This document shows positions 62,680 to 64,000 of a stretch of DNA of 64,000 nucleotides, piece after piece (position 1 is the first letter of the stretch; each line of letters begins with the position of its first letter). Under the pieces are notes generated by a model. It saw nothing but the letters and a program-made list of their open reading frames with translations. It was not told the origin of the DNA and searched no databases. The translations under genes were made by a program, and so were the position numbers. This stretch comes from Vespula vulgaris. Taxonomy: Eukaryota; Arthropoda; Insecta; Hymenoptera; Vespidae. The stretch covers positions 186,501 to 250,500 of the forward strand of contig NC_066586.1 in assembly GCF_905475345.1 (NCBI RefSeq), given 5' to 3'.

Positions 62680-63386
62680 CTCCGCCTCTACCTCATTCGC
62701 CCTTTCGCGATTGATCGAAAATCGATCGAAAGGTCAGAGACATAGATTCGAGAATGGTGTGCGTATACTATTATTTTTACCCAACGCCGATCGTTCAAAG
62801 TTACACCTAAATGTACAACGTAGTGAACAACGACCCGAACGGAGGAAACTTGAGAAAAGTAAGATGCTCCACGGAAATGGCTTTGGAAAATATTGTCTCA
62901 AGCAGAGGAGTATGTCGCTTCTAGGTAGGAGGCACGTTCGCGAAACAGCCGTTAACCCTTTAACTTTCGGAATGTTTCTTCTACGCTTAAAAAGGCAATT
63001 CTATAGAGTTAGAAAAATGATCGAAACGTGGAGTACGTGCGGCTCGTTGCAGGGAGCGCCAACGGTTTACGTAAAGGTACCGAGTTCGGACCGGCTGTTT
63101 CGTACTTCTCGTACTCTTTATATTGGATTATAGCAAAAGAAGGACGAGTTCGTTAAAAAATTGATGCAAGAGTAACTCGCGAGCAGTATTTTTTGAAAAG
63201 GTCAGGAGTTGCAAGTTTAACGAACGTGATCTTCATTACGTGGAGATAACTCGTTCGTACTCGACAGCCACGATCAATTGCTGGGCTGCGTCTACTAAGG
63301 CGTATGCGTATCCACCTATGGATAAGCATTATTCGCGACGAACAAAGTTTCCGACGATACTTTGTACTAACGCGTTCGTCCCCGGA

Positions 63387-63411
63387 ACGAACGAACGAAC
63401 GAACGAACGAA
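63387..63411. repeat. (GAAC)6 tetranucleotide tract
   Basis: About six GAAC units, seen as repeated CGAACGAA. This word is very common throughout the window, suggesting slippage from a locally abundant motif. Confidence 0.85.
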
Positions 63412-64000
63412 CATTTTGGCGAGAGAAATCTCCGAATCGAAAATAAAGGAATCGTACGATCAAAAAAGAGTTGCATCGATGAAACGGCAATTCGACGAAT
63501 CATCGATGGACGGAAAATGCGATTGAATACAAACGAAGAACACGACGAACGAATAACGTTCGAGTATCGGTCTATTCTCTTTTCGCGGAACAAATAAAGC
63601 GTGTTACATTTGTCACACACGAGCTTTCTACCGAGGCAGTTTTATTAGCTCGAATAGAGAAAGAGTATCGCGATAGTTCTGGTCACGCGCTTAGGAGGTG
63701 TCACCCACGAAAGTCCAGTGAAGAAAAATCGTCAAAGGTTGGCCGCGCTATCGACGCTCGATCGCGCCGAACGTCGTTCTCCCTAACGCACGCGTCGAAA
63801 ATCGAGAGAAAATAGTAATCGATGAACGGGAATACGACGCTTGAGCCGACGGTATCGCGTCTACGATATTTCATTTTTATAATAAGTAATAATAATACGG
63901 ACGAGTAAGGCGCAACGAATGAAAATTGATTGGCGACATTGCTTTTGTCAAAGTCACGCGAGAGACGAAATATCGATGCGAAAATAGAACCGAGACGATT

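Larger units (their letters stand above)
62062..64000. other. Right-edge region with weak coding-like pieces and repeats
   Basis: It contains (CTAT/CTAC)n at 62635-62679, (GAAC)n at 63387-63411 and two weak exon-like pieces on minus at 62422-62481 and 63236-63315. A plus-strand ORF at 62711-63133 has no recognisable family. Nothing here is firmly supported as a gene. Confidence 0.4.

Overview
This is a eukaryotic, insect-type window. It has short GT-AG-spliced exons in long non-coding sequence, many dinucleotide, trinucleotide and tetranucleotide microsatellites, and intronic DNA rich in undepleted CpG (TCGA, CGAACG). CpG retention together with an insect-like Unc-13 sequence suggests a hymenopteran, plausibly a bee. 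The order is an inference; the insect assignment is firmer. I see no bacterial, phage, CRISPR, rRNA or confident tRNA feature and no recognisable transposase.

The window is dominated by one minus-strand gene, the presynaptic vesicle-priming factor unc-13 (Munc13 family). Thirteen coding exons, here E1 to E13 from 5' to 3', run from about 53994 down to 27931. All thirteen join with consistent codon phase and give about 1,270 residues. E1-E3 encode most of an N-terminal C2A domain. E4 encodes the helix after it. E5-E10 encode a Ser/Tyr-rich linker that includes a 33-nt microexon. E11 is a 2.08-kb exon for a Tyr/Gln/Asp/Asn-rich disordered region. E12-E13 end in a segment resembling the calmodulin-binding region of Munc13-1. 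The first coding exon, with the first strand of C2A, was not identified. The C1, C2B, MUN and C2C exons were not found and should lie beyond the left edge.

Inside the intron after E13 there is a 197-codon minus-strand ORF (24441-23851) that begins with ATG and ends on a GTAAGT donor in the same phase (0) as E13. It looks like an alternative first exon for a shorter isoform, analogous to alternative N-termini in fly Unc13 and vertebrate Munc13-2. Further left, at 18675, is a textbook recursive-splicing (ratchet) site: a pyrimidine tract and CAG directly followed by GTGAGT, with a second GTGAGT donor 100 nt downstream. This fits a very long intron joining the N-terminal exons to the C-terminal exons outside the window.

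The rest is intronic or intergenic. From 1 to 23.8 kb there is non-coding sequence with a CpG-rich promoter-like block at 4.6-5.6 kb. The introns E4-E3 (34.1-42.3 kb), E3-E2 (42.4-52.1 kb) and E2-E1 (52.2-53.9 kb) contain microsatellites, a strong G-quadruplex candidate and an 11-bp minisatellite. Beyond 54 kb lies 5' intron or intergenic DNA. Weak, coding-like short exons near 62.0-63.3 kb may be the 3' end of another minus-strand gene. Most long ORFs elsewhere are chance frames or antisense shadows.
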